Source: Chloroflexota bacterium (lineage in GTDB: Bacteria; Chloroflexota; Anaerolineae; Anaerolineales; Villigracilaceae). Taken from it: DNA of 64,000 bases. The notes under the pieces are model-generated. The model made no database searches. It had not been told where the DNA came from and saw only the letters and a list, made by a program, of their open reading frames with translations. The stretch spans positions 1-64,000 of the forward strand of contig JAIOAU010000012.1 in the NCBI GenBank assembly GCA_019873655.1. Direction: 5' to 3'. Below, piece after piece: positions 16,948 to 25,318 of the stretch. Numbering within the stretch: the stretch's first letter is position 1; the number at the start of each line of letters is the position of its first letter. Position numbers and translations under genes: made by a program.

Positions 16948-17771
16948 TTGGCCGGTTGGTCTTGGTCGTTTTTTAGCACTGCCGTGGGACGGTCGGCGGA
17001 GGCGGGCGTTCCTGGTTGGGTATGCGGCTGGCTGCGGGTGTGCGGGGCGGTGGGCAGGTCTTGTCCGAAGATGAGCGTCACGCCTGCCAGAGAAATTACG
17101 TCCCCCGGATAGAGAATGGTCTGATTGATCGGCTGGCCGTTGACGAGCGTCCCGCCGGTGGAATTCAGGTCGAACAAGACAAAACGGCCTTTGACGGCCC
17201 GCAATTGGGCGTGATTGCGGGAAACGCGCGGGTCGTCAATGACGATGTGATTGTCCAGACGGCGGCCGATGTTGATGACTGCCTGGGTCAAGGGGATGAT
17301 TTTGGTGCCGTGCAGGATGAGGAAAGCGTTGCTGGGGACGGCCTCGGCGGACGTCTCTGCTTTGGGCGCGGCGGTCAGGCTGTCGGTCTCCTCCTCGGGG
17401 TTGTCTTCGCCGAAGGAGGTCAGCAGGCGCACTTCGCCGTCTGGCAGGCTGGAGTCGGCGGTGGTGGTGATCTTGGGCTGGCGGGCGAACGACAGGCCGG
17501 CCTCTTTGGCGACCGTTTGGATGGCCTCCAGCAATTTTTCCAGCAGAACGGCATCCTGCCGCCAGTCTGCCAGCGTGGCGGGGTTAGCCACCAGGATATA
17601 AACATCGGGGGCAAGGGGGGCGCCCTGGGCGTCCTGTTTCAGATTGGCTTGCATGGCGGTTCCCAGTTGGCGCGCCAGGCGCTCCTCGGTTTTTTGACCG
17701 GGGAGGAGGCGCATCAGATGATCTTCGAAGAGCGCTTGCAGGCGAGATTCAAGGGCGTCTAGGTTGGCCAT
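16944..17771 (-). CDS. FhaA-like protein (N-terminal DUF3662 plus FHA domain)
   Basis: The 275-aa protein starts MANLDALESRLQALFEDH, typical of the FhaA N-terminal domain, with ADWRQDAVLLEKLLEAI at about 85-105. An acidic Ser/Ala linker follows, then an FHA domain (NIGRRLDNHIVIDDPRVSRNHAQL, DLNSTGGTLVNG) and a Pro/Thr-rich tail. FhaA-type proteins bind phosphorylated partners in cell-wall regulation. The ATG at 17771 is chosen over a longer frame that would run into the zinc-ribbon gene, because it follows AGGGAT and the family N-terminus starts there. A good promoter lies 31 bases upstream. Confidence 0.88.
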   Translation of the reverse strand: MANLDALESRLQALFEDHLMRLLPGQKTEERLARQLGTAMQANLKQDAQGAPLAPDVYILVANPATLADWRQDAVLLEKLLEAIQTVAKEAGLSFARQPKITTTADSSLPDGEVRLLTSFGEDNPEEETDSLTAAPKAETSAEAVPSNAFLILHGTKIIPLTQAVINIGRRLDNHIVIDDPRVSRNHAQLRAVKGRFVLFDLNSTGGTLVNGQPINQTILYPGDVISLAGVTLIFGQDLPTAPHTRSQPHTQPGTPASADRPTAVLKNDQDQPAK

Positions 17772-17801
17772 ATCCCTGCTTCGTGGTTGGAGTTGCTGGC
17801 A

Positions 17802-17830
17802 ATTATAGAGGCGAGGCGATAATTGTGCAA
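17802..17830 (-). promoter_or_regulatory. Promoter of the fhaA-fhaB-mtnP-rodA run
   Basis: On the minus strand TTGCAC (17830-17825) and TATAAT (17807-17802) are 17 bases apart. The predicted start lies near 17795, about 24 bases ahead of the FhaA-like ATG. Confidence 0.7.
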
Positions 17831-17902
17831 GTCCGAGTTGGCAGGCTACGACTTGCGCGTAGTCAGCGTTTTCTTCCAGAACCGTTTTTTGCCAACGGGG
17901 GG

Positions 17903-18487
17903 CTAGAGCGGCCGCGCGCAGTTCGGGCAAACCGTCTCGCCGTGGACGAGCACGAAGCCGCAGTGACTGCAGGCGCGAGGTTGAACTTTGCCCAGCGGCG
18001 CGCCGCAGGCGACGCATTTTGCCTCGCCGACCGGATTGGCGCTGCCGCAATACTCGCAGATGATGCGGTTCAAACGTTCTGACAATTGATGACTGGCCCC
18101 CGCGGCGCGTACCACGTTTCCGACCACCAGCCAGACTTTTTCGCGCAGTTGCAGGTTGCTGATGTCCTGGGCGATGTCGTCGAGCCGGCCGAGCAGGTTG
18201 AACGGGTTGACCAGCGCCGAGATGGCCGATTGGCCCAAACTGGCGGCGATGCCCAGCCATTGTTGCTCGCCGACCTGCACCAGCACGCCGTCTTCCACCT
18301 GTTGGATGTTGATGGAGAGGGCAGTCTTGCCGCCGGAGCGCGCCCATTGGGAGGAAGCGATTTGGACGGTCAAGTTCTCGCGGCTGCCCAGGAGCTGCGT
18401 TTGCAGGTTGCCCTGGTTGAATTCGGCCATCAGGGCCTGGGCGATGTCGGTAGGGGTAATCTGACCGTGGTAGACTCGTCTTTCCAT
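17903..18487 (-). CDS. Zinc-ribbon protein of unknown function
   Basis: The 194-aa protein has an N-terminal alpha/beta region (residues 1-70, SENLTVQI-like strands, GGKTALSINIQQVEDGVLVQVGEQ) and a hydrophobic middle (LGIAASLGQSAISALVNPF). Two C-terminal CxxC zinc ribbons follow (CEYC...CVAC and CSHC...CPNC). I do not recognise a named family. The ATG at 18487 lies 7 bases downstream of a minus-strand TATAAT, so the mRNA may be leaderless. It faces the SH3 protein gene and precedes the FHA cluster. Confidence 0.8.
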   Translation of the reverse strand: MERRVYHGQITPTDIAQALMAEFNQGNLQTQLLGSRENLTVQIASSQWARSGGKTALSINIQQVEDGVLVQVGEQQWLGIAASLGQSAISALVNPFNLLGRLDDIAQDISNLQLREKVWLVVGNVVRAAGASHQLSERLNRIICEYCGSANPVGEAKCVACGAPLGKVQPRACSHCGFVLVHGETVCPNCARPL

Positions 18488-18494
18488 GAGATGG

Positions 18495-18502
18495 ATTATA
18501 AT
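18495..18502. promoter_or_regulatory. Overlapping divergent -10 elements
   Basis: The palindromic ATTATAAT gives TATAAT on both strands: 18500-18495 for the minus zinc-ribbon gene and 18497-18502 for the plus SH3 gene. The two promoters would exclude each other. The -35 boxes are weak. Confidence 0.5.
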
Positions 18503-18572
18503 CGCTTTGTTTGATGCAGGAAGGATTTATTTTCCACTCTGTTTACGAAATCTTGTCCTGGGAAGTTTCGAG

Positions 18573-19187
18573 ATGCGCATTGGGTCGAAAATCGGTTTGT
18601 GGCTTGTCTTTGTGTTGATTGGCGCGACGGCGCTCGTTTGGGGGCCGGCCGGTTCTCCGGCCGCGGCGCAGCAGCCGACCGGTTCGATTCCGACCGTGAC
18701 CGGCACGCCGACCGGCGTTTTTGCCACCGTCACGTACGAGGAGCCGATCAACGTGCGCGCCGGCCCGAGTTCGGTCTATTATCCCCGCATCGGGGCTTCG
18801 CTCTATCCCGGTCAGGTCGTGCCGGTCTTGGGGCGGACGGCGGGCGGCGAATGGATTCAGATTTACTATCCGGGCGTGCCGGGCAACGTGGGCTGGGTGT
18901 ACGCCCCGCTGGTGACGCTTTCGCCGGGGTTCGTGCCGATTGTCGAGCCGCCGCCGACGGCGACCCCGCGCACGACGCCGACCATCGACCCGACCCTGGC
19001 GGCCGCCTTCCAGGCGCCCATGACGCCGACCCGCCTGCCGACCTTCACGCCGCCGCCCGCCCTCGTGATCCCGACCTTCGAGGCCGGGGCCGGCGAGAGA
19101 GGGACGGTGCCTATGGGGCTGGTCATCTTCGGTTTGCTGGGGGTGGGGTTGTTTGGGGCGCTGATTTCTTTCCTGCGCGGCCGATGA
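18573..19187 (+). CDS. Secreted or anchored SH3-domain protein with TP-rich linker
   Basis: The 204-aa protein has a signal or anchor helix (residues about 8-33, ending PAAAQQ), a bacterial SH3 domain (about 45-115: EEPINVRAGPSSVYYPRIG, GRTAGGEWIQI, GNVGWVYAPLV), a Thr/Pro-rich wall-spanning linker (TPRTTPTIDPT, TPTRLPTFTPPP) and a C-terminal membrane helix followed by RGR. It is probably exposed outside the cell and held at the C-terminus. The ATG at 18573 is chosen because the signal sequence begins there; an upstream in-frame start would add an unlikely 29 residues. Confidence 0.82.
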   Translation: MRIGSKIGLWLVFVLIGATALVWGPAGSPAAAQQPTGSIPTVTGTPTGVFATVTYEEPINVRAGPSSVYYPRIGASLYPGQVVPVLGRTAGGEWIQIYYPGVPGNVGWVYAPLVTLSPGFVPIVEPPPTATPRTTPTIDPTLAAAFQAPMTPTRLPTFTPPPALVIPTFEAGAGERGTVPMGLVIFGLLGVGLFGALISFLRGR

Positions 19188-19202
19188 GTCGTCTTGCAAG
19201 TA

Positions 19203-19240
19203 AAAACGAGGCCCGGCAGAAGACTGCCCGGCCTCGTTTT
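19203..19240. terminator. Bidirectional terminator
   Basis: Arms 19203-19219 and 19224-19240 (AAAACGAGGC...CGGCAG / CTGCC...GCCTCGTTTT) form a long stem with one mismatch and a 4-base loop. A T-run follows on the plus strand and an A-derived T-run on the minus strand. It separates the convergent SH3 and ErpA/IscA genes. Confidence 0.85.
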
Positions 19241-19256
19241 CTTTTGGCGGCGGAGG

Positions 19257-19610
19257 TCAGAGTCCGCAGGATCCGCTTTCGCAACTGCAGGGGGGCAGAG
19301 CGTTCGGGTTCTCGACCAGAAATCCCTTGCCGCGGGCGTCGTCGATGAAATCGACCAGCGCGCCGCGCAGGTATTCGATGGATTGATCGTCCACCAGCAA
19401 TTTGACGCCTTCGCACTCGAAGATCAAGTCGGTCGGAGAGGGGTGGTTGTCCAGGGCCATGCCGTATTGCAGCCCCGAGCAGGTGCGCCCGGCGATGTAG
19501 AGGCGCAGGGCGTAACTTTCGTCCAGGTCGCGTTCTTTCCGCAACTGGCGCACCACCTCGGCGGCGGCGGGAGTCAGTTGGACGAGGTTGGTTTCGGCTG
19601 GGAGGGTCAT
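19257..19610 (-). CDS. A-type iron-sulfur carrier (ErpA/IscA family)
   Basis: The 117-aa HesB-fold protein would carry and insert Fe-S clusters. It opens with LVQLTPAAAEVVRQL, has RLYIAGRTCSGLQYG (first conserved Cys) and ends with CSCESGSCGL. The usual C-terminal CGCG pair is here spread over a CxC...C tail. The ATG at 19610 follows AGGAG by 5 bases. The gene stands alone, away from the suf cluster at 37-46 kb. Confidence 0.92.
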   Translation of the reverse strand: MTLPAETNLVQLTPAAAEVVRQLRKERDLDESYALRLYIAGRTCSGLQYGMALDNHPSPTDLIFECEGVKLLVDDQSIEYLRGALVDFIDDARGKGFLVENPNALPPCSCESGSCGL

Positions 19611-19702
19611 TCGTTCTCCTGGGTGCAAAATTTTGACTTATGCTATCAGGGTTGAGGGGTTTTGTCAATCGGCTTTCCCGCCGCGAACCGGCGAGGCGGG
19701 GG

Positions 19703-21970
19703 TCAGAACAACTTCATCTGCTCCGGCGGTTCGAGGGGATCGGCGTCGAGCAGGGTTTTCCACTGGGCGCGGTCCAGGGTGGAGAGGGCGGCCAGGCGGC
19801 GCAACTGGCGGTATTTGAGGACGCGCCAGCCGCCCGCCCACAGACGGGCGAGGACCGGGTCGCGGGCGAGTTTGCGGCTGAGCAGACTCACCCGTCCGCC
19901 GGGCAGGACCAGGAGGCTGTTCTCGGGCGGGTAGGGGTTGCTGCGCACCAGCCGACAGGCGGCGGCCGAGGCAAGCAGGTAGAAGGCGTGGACGAGGCGG
20001 CCCTTTTCCTCCCAGGTGAGCAGACGCGCTTCGGTTTTCTGCCAGCGCGGCAGGTAGCCCAGGCGGGCGCCCAGGTGGGTGAGCATCTCGCCCGCCTGTT
20101 CCAGATCGCGCAGACGGGCGGCGGGGGCGTCTTCGGGGCGCAGTTGGTAGCGGCCCTCGCTTTCGACGGCGTAGGAGTCCAGGACGGCGCGAATCAGGGA
20201 GAGGGGCGGGGTCAGCAGGCCGGGCAGTTCGGCGTAGACGGCGGATTCGATGGCGGTTCGATCGGCGCCGGGATGTTGGTTGAGATAGTTGACGATGACG
20301 CGCTCGACGCGGTCGGGAAGAGGGTCGTCGTTTTCCAGCTCGGGCAGGCCCCACAATCCGGTCTCGGGGTTGTCGCTGCCGCCGTGATGGATGAAGGTCG
20401 AGGATTGCAGGGCGGTCAGGATGGCGGTTTGCAGGGTGGTCAGGGCTTCTTCGCCCCAGGGCAGGAGGCCTTCCTCGGCGAGGGAGACCAGACCGGCGGC
20501 GTGAAGATGCAGGTAAGTGGCAGGTTCGCCGCGCCGGCTCAGGTAGGCGTGAATGGCCTGGCGGGCCAGGTCGGGCAGGGAGGGCGCCGGCCCGGCGGTC
20601 GCTTCCGAGGAGCGGGCTTCGCTGGTTCGGTCGGGTTCGACCCCCTCGGTCGGTTTGTGGGCGAAGGCGCGGCGTCGCCAGAGGAGGTAGAGGGGGTCGT
20701 CGGGGGTGCGCAGGGCGACGCCGCTCAGGTTCAGTCCGGCCGCCGCGGCCGCCAGCACGGCTGCGCTCAGGTAGGAGGGTTCGGGTTCGGCAATGACGCC
20801 GAAGAACGGCGCGGACAGGGGCAGGGAGGGGGTCAGGCTCTTGAAGGCGGCGTGGAGCGCTTCGGCGTGCCAGTTCCAATCGTAGCGGCGGCGGCGCAGG
20901 ACCATCTTGAACGGGGCGACGGCCTCGCGGCCCCACAGCCAGCCCGACCAGAGGGCCGAGAGCGTCCAGAAGGCCTGATTGGGGCGCGGCAGGGCGGCGA
21001 TGACGGCGCTGACGTCCAGCCCTTTGAGATGAGGGGCCAGGTCGCGGGCGGGGCCTTCGAAGAGGCAGATTCCGCCGCCCGGCGGCGGCAGGTCGGGCCA
21101 GGACGTCAGCGGGACGGTGTCCGCCTCGCCGGCCCAGAGGTCCACGCCGGCCTCCAGGGCGCGCCAGACGTTGTATTCGAGGAAGCGGGGCGGGACGGCG
21201 AGTTGTTTGGGGCGCGGCCGCTCGGTCGGATGGGGCCAGAGGGTGTTGGCCTGATCGCAGGCGGTCAGCAGGAGGGCGGTCAGGCAGCGGCGGCGGAGGG
21301 GCGGGAGGGCCAGGCCGTCCAGTTTGTTGACGATGGTCAGCAGGGCGTAGATCGGACGCGGCAGATAGACCGAGAGCGCTTCCTCGACGGCGGGCCGGTC
21401 GGGGTCGTCGAGGGCGGCGACGCGCTCGAGGGCGCGCGCCCGGTGCAGGCGCGCGGCCGCGGCGATCTGGAGCGCCCGCTGACGGTCGGTCTGTTCCGCG
21501 TCGAACTCGCCGCCTTCGCCGCACGGACAGCGGTACACGCGCCGGAGGGGCGCTTCGCCGCCGCGCTCCCAGACGAAGGCCTCGGCCGGGATGCTGCGGC
21601 GGCAGCGGACGCATTCGGTCAGGTAGAGGTCTTGCAGGTGGGTTTCGAGGCGTTCTTCGCCTTTGCGGGCGGCGGCCAGGGCGGCCAGGGCGGCCTGGAA
21701 TTCGGCGCGCGGCGGCGGGTCGGCGCTCATTTCGATCAGGAAGCGCGTCACCGGGTTGTTGACGGCCACCACCAGGCGCAGACCGGCGCGGGCGGCTTCC
21801 ACGGCCAGGCGGGGCGAAGCGCCGAAGGGGTCGAGCGCCAGCCCGCCCGAGGTCAGGGGCTGGGAGGCCAGGAAGGCGCTGACGATCCCGGCGGGGACGG
21901 GCGGCAGGAAGCGCGCCAGCGGTCCGGGGCGCGGCGGTTCTTCGCCGGGCAGGTAGGCGAACGATTCCAT
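19703..21970 (-). CDS. Degenerate DNA-methylase-like protein with zinc ribbon
   Basis: The 755-aa protein starts with a Rossmann-type motif (LALDPFGASPRLAVEAARAG...VAVNNPVTRFLIEM) like motif I of adenine-specific DNA methylases that carry a zinc ribbon. A CVRC...CPCG ribbon (about 118-148) and an all-alpha region follow. At the place of the catalytic (D/N/S)PPY motif it reads AALPRPNQAFWTLSALWSGWLWG, so the signature is lost while the neighbouring LSALW context of such methylases is kept. The C-terminal half is helical with no recognised domain. It may be a DNA- or RNA-binding pseudo-methylase. No restriction gene is adjacent. Confidence 0.7.
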   Translation of the reverse strand: MESFAYLPGEEPPRPGPLARFLPPVPAGIVSAFLASQPLTSGGLALDPFGASPRLAVEAARAGLRLVVAVNNPVTRFLIEMSADPPPRAEFQAALAALAAARKGEERLETHLQDLYLTECVRCRRSIPAEAFVWERGGEAPLRRVYRCPCGEGGEFDAEQTDRQRALQIAAAARLHRARALERVAALDDPDRPAVEEALSVYLPRPIYALLTIVNKLDGLALPPLRRRCLTALLLTACDQANTLWPHPTERPRPKQLAVPPRFLEYNVWRALEAGVDLWAGEADTVPLTSWPDLPPPGGGICLFEGPARDLAPHLKGLDVSAVIAALPRPNQAFWTLSALWSGWLWGREAVAPFKMVLRRRRYDWNWHAEALHAAFKSLTPSLPLSAPFFGVIAEPEPSYLSAAVLAAAAAGLNLSGVALRTPDDPLYLLWRRRAFAHKPTEGVEPDRTSEARSSEATAGPAPSLPDLARQAIHAYLSRRGEPATYLHLHAAGLVSLAEEGLLPWGEEALTTLQTAILTALQSSTFIHHGGSDNPETGLWGLPELENDDPLPDRVERVIVNYLNQHPGADRTAIESAVYAELPGLLTPPLSLIRAVLDSYAVESEGRYQLRPEDAPAARLRDLEQAGEMLTHLGARLGYLPRWQKTEARLLTWEEKGRLVHAFYLLASAAACRLVRSNPYPPENSLLVLPGGRVSLLSRKLARDPVLARLWAGGWRVLKYRQLRRLAALSTLDRAQWKTLLDADPLEPPEQMKLF

Positions 21971-22010
21971 CAGTTTTAGTATAACGGTTCGTCGGGAAAA
22001 AACAATCCCC

Positions 22011-22682
22011 TCAGGGTTTCCAGCCGATGAAGAGGCTGTTGAGGCCCCATTGCGTCCAGAAACGCTTGCGGCGGATCCGGCGGAAACCGGCGCGCTGGAG
22101 GCGCTCGATGATTTCGGCGGCGGTCAGGTAGTATTCTTCTTCGGCGTCCATGCCGCGTTCGCCGTCCATGTCGTGGCGGGTGCCGAAGAGGCGGTCGTAG
22201 ACGGCGACGACGCGGTGGACGAGGATTTCGGCCAGGGGATGGCCCATGGTGACGAGAATGTTGCCACCGGGCCGCAGACAGCGGAAGGCTTCGCTCAGTT
22301 CGAAGTCGCGCTGGGAGCGGGGGACGTGGTTGAGGTTGGCGATGAAGGTGACAGTGTCGAAGGAGGCGTCCTCGAAGGGGAAGCGGCCGCCGGGGGCGAT
22401 GAGGTGCGAGGCGTCCAGCCCTTCGTAAGGATAGACGTCGATGCCGCGGCCCGCGCCCCCCAGGAAGCGCTCGATGAAGAGGTTGTGGCGGCCGCAGCCC
22501 ACGTCCAGGCACTCGCCGCGCACTTCGGCGGCGCAGTAGTCGAAACGTTCGGTGCGCAGGGAGGAGAGTCCCCAGCGGTCGTCTTCGAAGAGGGTCAGGG
22601 CGCGCAGGGGAAAGGTGAGGAAGTCGAGCAGTTTTTGGGCGCGGCTGCGGCGCGGCCGAGGGAGGCGTTCAGCGTTCGTCAT
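22011..22682 (-). CDS. SAM-dependent class I methyltransferase
   Basis: The 223-aa protein has motif I LDVGCGRHNLFIERFLGG, motif II GIDVYPYEGLDASH, and the methyltransferase-11 core (FPFEDASFDTVTFIANLNHVP, AFRCLRPGGNILVTMGHP). The C-terminal region (YYLTAAEIIERLQRAGF) resembles small-molecule or lipid methyltransferases. It overlaps the glycosyltransferase gene by 14 bases, which suggests a role in glycolipid or polysaccharide modification; the substrate is unknown. Confidence 0.85.
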   Translation of the reverse strand: MTNAERLPRPRRSRAQKLLDFLTFPLRALTLFEDDRWGLSSLRTERFDYCAAEVRGECLDVGCGRHNLFIERFLGGAGRGIDVYPYEGLDASHLIAPGGRFPFEDASFDTVTFIANLNHVPRSQRDFELSEAFRCLRPGGNILVTMGHPLAEILVHRVVAVYDRLFGTRHDMDGERGMDAEEEYYLTAAEIIERLQRAGFRRIRRKRFWTQWGLNSLFIGWKP

Positions 22683-23592
22683 GGCGGCCGTCCTCCCCGC
22701 GGCGGTGCAGCAGACTCATGCGGATGGCCGAGAGCTGGCTGGCGATCAGGCCGATGAAGAGGCTGAGCAGGCCGGTGACGATGGCGAGCATCGAGCCGAC
22801 GCTGACGCCCCGGCCCATCAGGAAGAAAGGCGTTCCCCAGATCACGCCGAAGGAGATGAAAACCAGCGCCAGCGGCAGGAAGATGCGGATGGGGTTGAAG
22901 AGCATGGCGATGTTGATGATTTCGATGAGGGTGTCCACGGCGGTGTAGGTGGTGATGGTGCTTTTGCCGCCGCGGCGTTCGCGGACGGTGATGGGGTGTT
23001 CGAGCACCAGGTTGCGCTGGTTGATAAAGATGAGGGTGATGACGTCGCTGAAGGCCATGGTATTGGGGCAGAGGGGCAGGTACGTTTGCACCAGGTCGGT
23101 GCGGTAGAGTTTGAAGCCGGAGTTGAGGTCGTAAATCGGCAGGGGCAGGAGCAGGCGCGTAAAGGCCCGGATGAGGCGCTTGCCGAGTTCGCGGTAGCGG
23201 TTGGCGCTCTTCCAGGCGCCGCGGTTGCCGACCACCAGATCGGCGTCCGTGACCAGGGCGAACTGGAACATGGCCTCGATGTCGGCGGGCGCGTGCTGGC
23301 CGTCGCCGTCGATGGTGACGACGTGGGAGGTGGCGGCGCGGGCCAGGCCGCTCTTGAGCGCGCCCCCGTAGCCTCGGTTGACCTTGTGGTGAATCACCTC
23401 GACGAATTTTTCGTCCCGATGGGCGTCCAGGATGGCCCGGCTGCCGTCCGTCGAGCCGTCGTTGACCAGAATCAAGCGCCAGCCATTCTTGCGGCAGGCG
23501 GGGAGCAATTCGGCCAGGAAGGCTTCGAGCGAATCGGCTTCGTTGTAGATGGGGACGACGACGGTCAGGGAGGGTCGGGAGCGGATGGACAT
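22669..23592 (-). CDS. Family 2 glycosyltransferase with C-terminal membrane helices
   Basis: The 307-aa protein has a GT-A domain (VVVPIYNEADSLEAFL, VNDGSTDGS, GYGGALKSGL, the DXD-type IDGDGQHAP) and two C-terminal membrane helices (about 235-290). It is of the dolichyl/polyprenyl-phosphate sugar transferase type (DPM1/ArnC-like), which charges a lipid carrier at the membrane. The next gene upstream is a polytopic enzyme of the kind that uses such lipid-linked sugars, so the two probably work together. Confidence 0.9.
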   Translation of the reverse strand: MSIRSRPSLTVVVPIYNEADSLEAFLAELLPACRKNGWRLILVNDGSTDGSRAILDAHRDEKFVEVIHHKVNRGYGGALKSGLARAATSHVVTIDGDGQHAPADIEAMFQFALVTDADLVVGNRGAWKSANRYRELGKRLIRAFTRLLLPLPIYDLNSGFKLYRTDLVQTYLPLCPNTMAFSDVITLIFINQRNLVLEHPITVRERRGGKSTITTYTAVDTLIEIINIAMLFNPIRIFLPLALVFISFGVIWGTPFFLMGRGVSVGSMLAIVTGLLSLFIGLIASQLSAIRMSLLHRRGEDGRHDER

Positions 23593-23601
23593 AGGGGAAC
23601 C

Positions 23602-25302
23602 TTAACGGCGTTCCAGGAAGATGATCAGATTTTGCGGCTCGGCGTGGTCGCGGTATCTCTGCTGGATTTGAGCCAGGAGCGCCGGCTGGTCGGCGATGAC
23701 CGACCAGTTCTCGACGGTCAGGAAGGCGTAGTCGTAGTCGCCGGTCAGGAGGTCGGCGGCGATGCCGCTGTCGGCGGAGGACAGGCTGAACTGGTCGACT
23801 CCGGCCCGGGCGTCGAAATAGACGTTGAACATGCTGGCCAATTCGTTCCGGTCGGCGGCCAGCATCGGGACCTGGAGGCGGTTGGCCTCCAGGACGTAGG
23901 CGCTGATGCCGCTGTCCACGTAGAGGCGCGTGTCGGGGGCGGTTTCGATCCGATCGGCGAAGCGGGAGAACGGGTAGAAGTCGAAGCGGGAGAGGGCCTG
24001 GTTGGGGCGCTCGATGAACAGCAGACGGGCGTTGGCCAGCAGCGGCGAGACCAACAGGCCGGCCATGCAGACGAGGGGGACGACCCAGCCGTAGGGCGCT
24101 TCGCGTTTCGTGAGGAAGAGGGCTGCTAACAGGAGGGTCAACAGGAGGGGATGGAAGATGATTTCGAGGAATTGACCGAAATCTATCCCGCCGGCGTAGA
24201 CGAGCGGCCGGATGGCGAAGCGCAGGGCGACGGGCAGGATCAGGGCGGCGGTCAAGAGGGCCAGCCAGCGAAGTCTGGCCGTTCGTTCGGCCGGGAGGGA
24301 CATTTCGATGAATTGGGGCGCCAGCGAGGCCAGGACGGCGTACGCGGGCAGAAGATGACGGCTTTCGAAGCCCCAGATGTTGTTGGCGGTGAAGATCAGG
24401 AAGAGAAGCCCGCCGAGCGGCAGCAGCCAGACCAGACGATAGGGCCAGGTCAGGTCGGCGGCCCTTCTCACGCCGCTCAGAACATAGAGAAGGAAGGGAA
24501 TGTAGATGACGCGCAGGGCAAAGCCGGTGTACCAGTTGGTCGAATCGAGGGCGTAGTTTGCGGCGTCGAAGTGCTGCACATAGGAGGCGCGAAATTCCTG
24601 GATTTCGGCCAGCCGCCAGCCGAAGAAGGGGTCTTTGAGGACGAGGGCGCAAAGCGCGCCGTACACCACGACGCCGATGAGCGCCCCGCCCAGGAGATGG
24701 GCGAGACGAATCCCGAATTGGCGGAGATCGAAGCGGTCCCCGGCGTCGAATCCGAGGCCGGGGAGCAGCAAGGCGGCGATCAGCATCGTCTCTTTGGTCC
24801 GCAGGCCGAGGGAGAGGACGACGCCGAGGAGAATCGGCCAGAGCACCCGCCGGGGGCGCTGACAGGAGAGCAGGTAGAAGGTCAGGGCGAGCGAAAACAG
24901 GAAAGCCAGGGTCAGGTCCACGAAGGGCGTGCCGGCCCATTTGGCCAGGTCGGAGAGCGAGAGGAAGACGCCGACGGCCAGCAGCCCGTGCAGGGGGGTG
25001 CTTTTGTCGGAGCACAGGCGGGCGTTCAAGTAGATGAGAAAGGCGCTGGCGGCGATCAGAAAAGCCCAGTACGCCTGGACGCCGGTCAGCGGGGCGGGGG
25101 CGGCGCGGACGAAGAGCAGTTCGAGGAAGACGTGGAAATAGCGGTTGAGGATGAAGGGGTCTTTGGCGCCGGTCAGGCCGACGTTCAGGTACCACAGGAC
25201 GTCCGAGGAGAGCGGCCCGCCGGGGGCAAAGCGCGTCAGCAGGCCCCACAGCAGAAGGGCGGCCAGGCCGGCCAGGAGGAGTTCGAGGCGTTTGACTGGC
25301 AT
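23602..25302 (-). CDS. Polytopic glycosyltransferase-like membrane protein (GT-C type)
   Basis: The 566-aa protein has about 11-12 membrane helices in the first 440 residues and a C-terminal extracytoplasmic domain (FADRIETAPDTRLYVDSG...). The first loop (SSDVLWYLNVGL, RYFHVFLELLF) has an acidic residue where GT-C enzymes of the PMT/ArnT type keep their catalytic Asp. It would transfer sugar from a polyprenyl phosphate to an outer-surface acceptor. Exact family membership is uncertain. It lies between the GT2 gene and the GH13 gene, all co-directional. Confidence 0.7.
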   Translation of the reverse strand: MPVKRLELLLAGLAALLLWGLLTRFAPGGPLSSDVLWYLNVGLTGAKDPFILNRYFHVFLELLFVRAAPAPLTGVQAYWAFLIAASAFLIYLNARLCSDKSTPLHGLLAVGVFLSLSDLAKWAGTPFVDLTLAFLFSLALTFYLLSCQRPRRVLWPILLGVVLSLGLRTKETMLIAALLLPGLGFDAGDRFDLRQFGIRLAHLLGGALIGVVVYGALCALVLKDPFFGWRLAEIQEFRASYVQHFDAANYALDSTNWYTGFALRVIYIPFLLYVLSGVRRAADLTWPYRLVWLLPLGGLLFLIFTANNIWGFESRHLLPAYAVLASLAPQFIEMSLPAERTARLRWLALLTAALILPVALRFAIRPLVYAGGIDFGQFLEIIFHPLLLTLLLAALFLTKREAPYGWVVPLVCMAGLLVSPLLANARLLFIERPNQALSRFDFYPFSRFADRIETAPDTRLYVDSGISAYVLEANRLQVPMLAADRNELASMFNVYFDARAGVDQFSLSSADSGIAADLLTGDYDYAFLTVENWSVIADQPALLAQIQQRYRDHAEPQNLIIFLERR

Positions 25303-25318
25303 CGGCGCGATTCCTCCG

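Noticed and set aside
16944-18347. Extended 467-codon version of the FhaA-like protein
   Set aside because: The extension is an out-of-frame reading of the zinc-ribbon gene; the family N-terminus and promoter place the start at 17771.
19640-21979. 779-codon plus frame antisense to the methylase-like gene
   Set aside because: Gly/Gln-rich composition typical of shadows; the minus frame has a zinc ribbon and a motif I.
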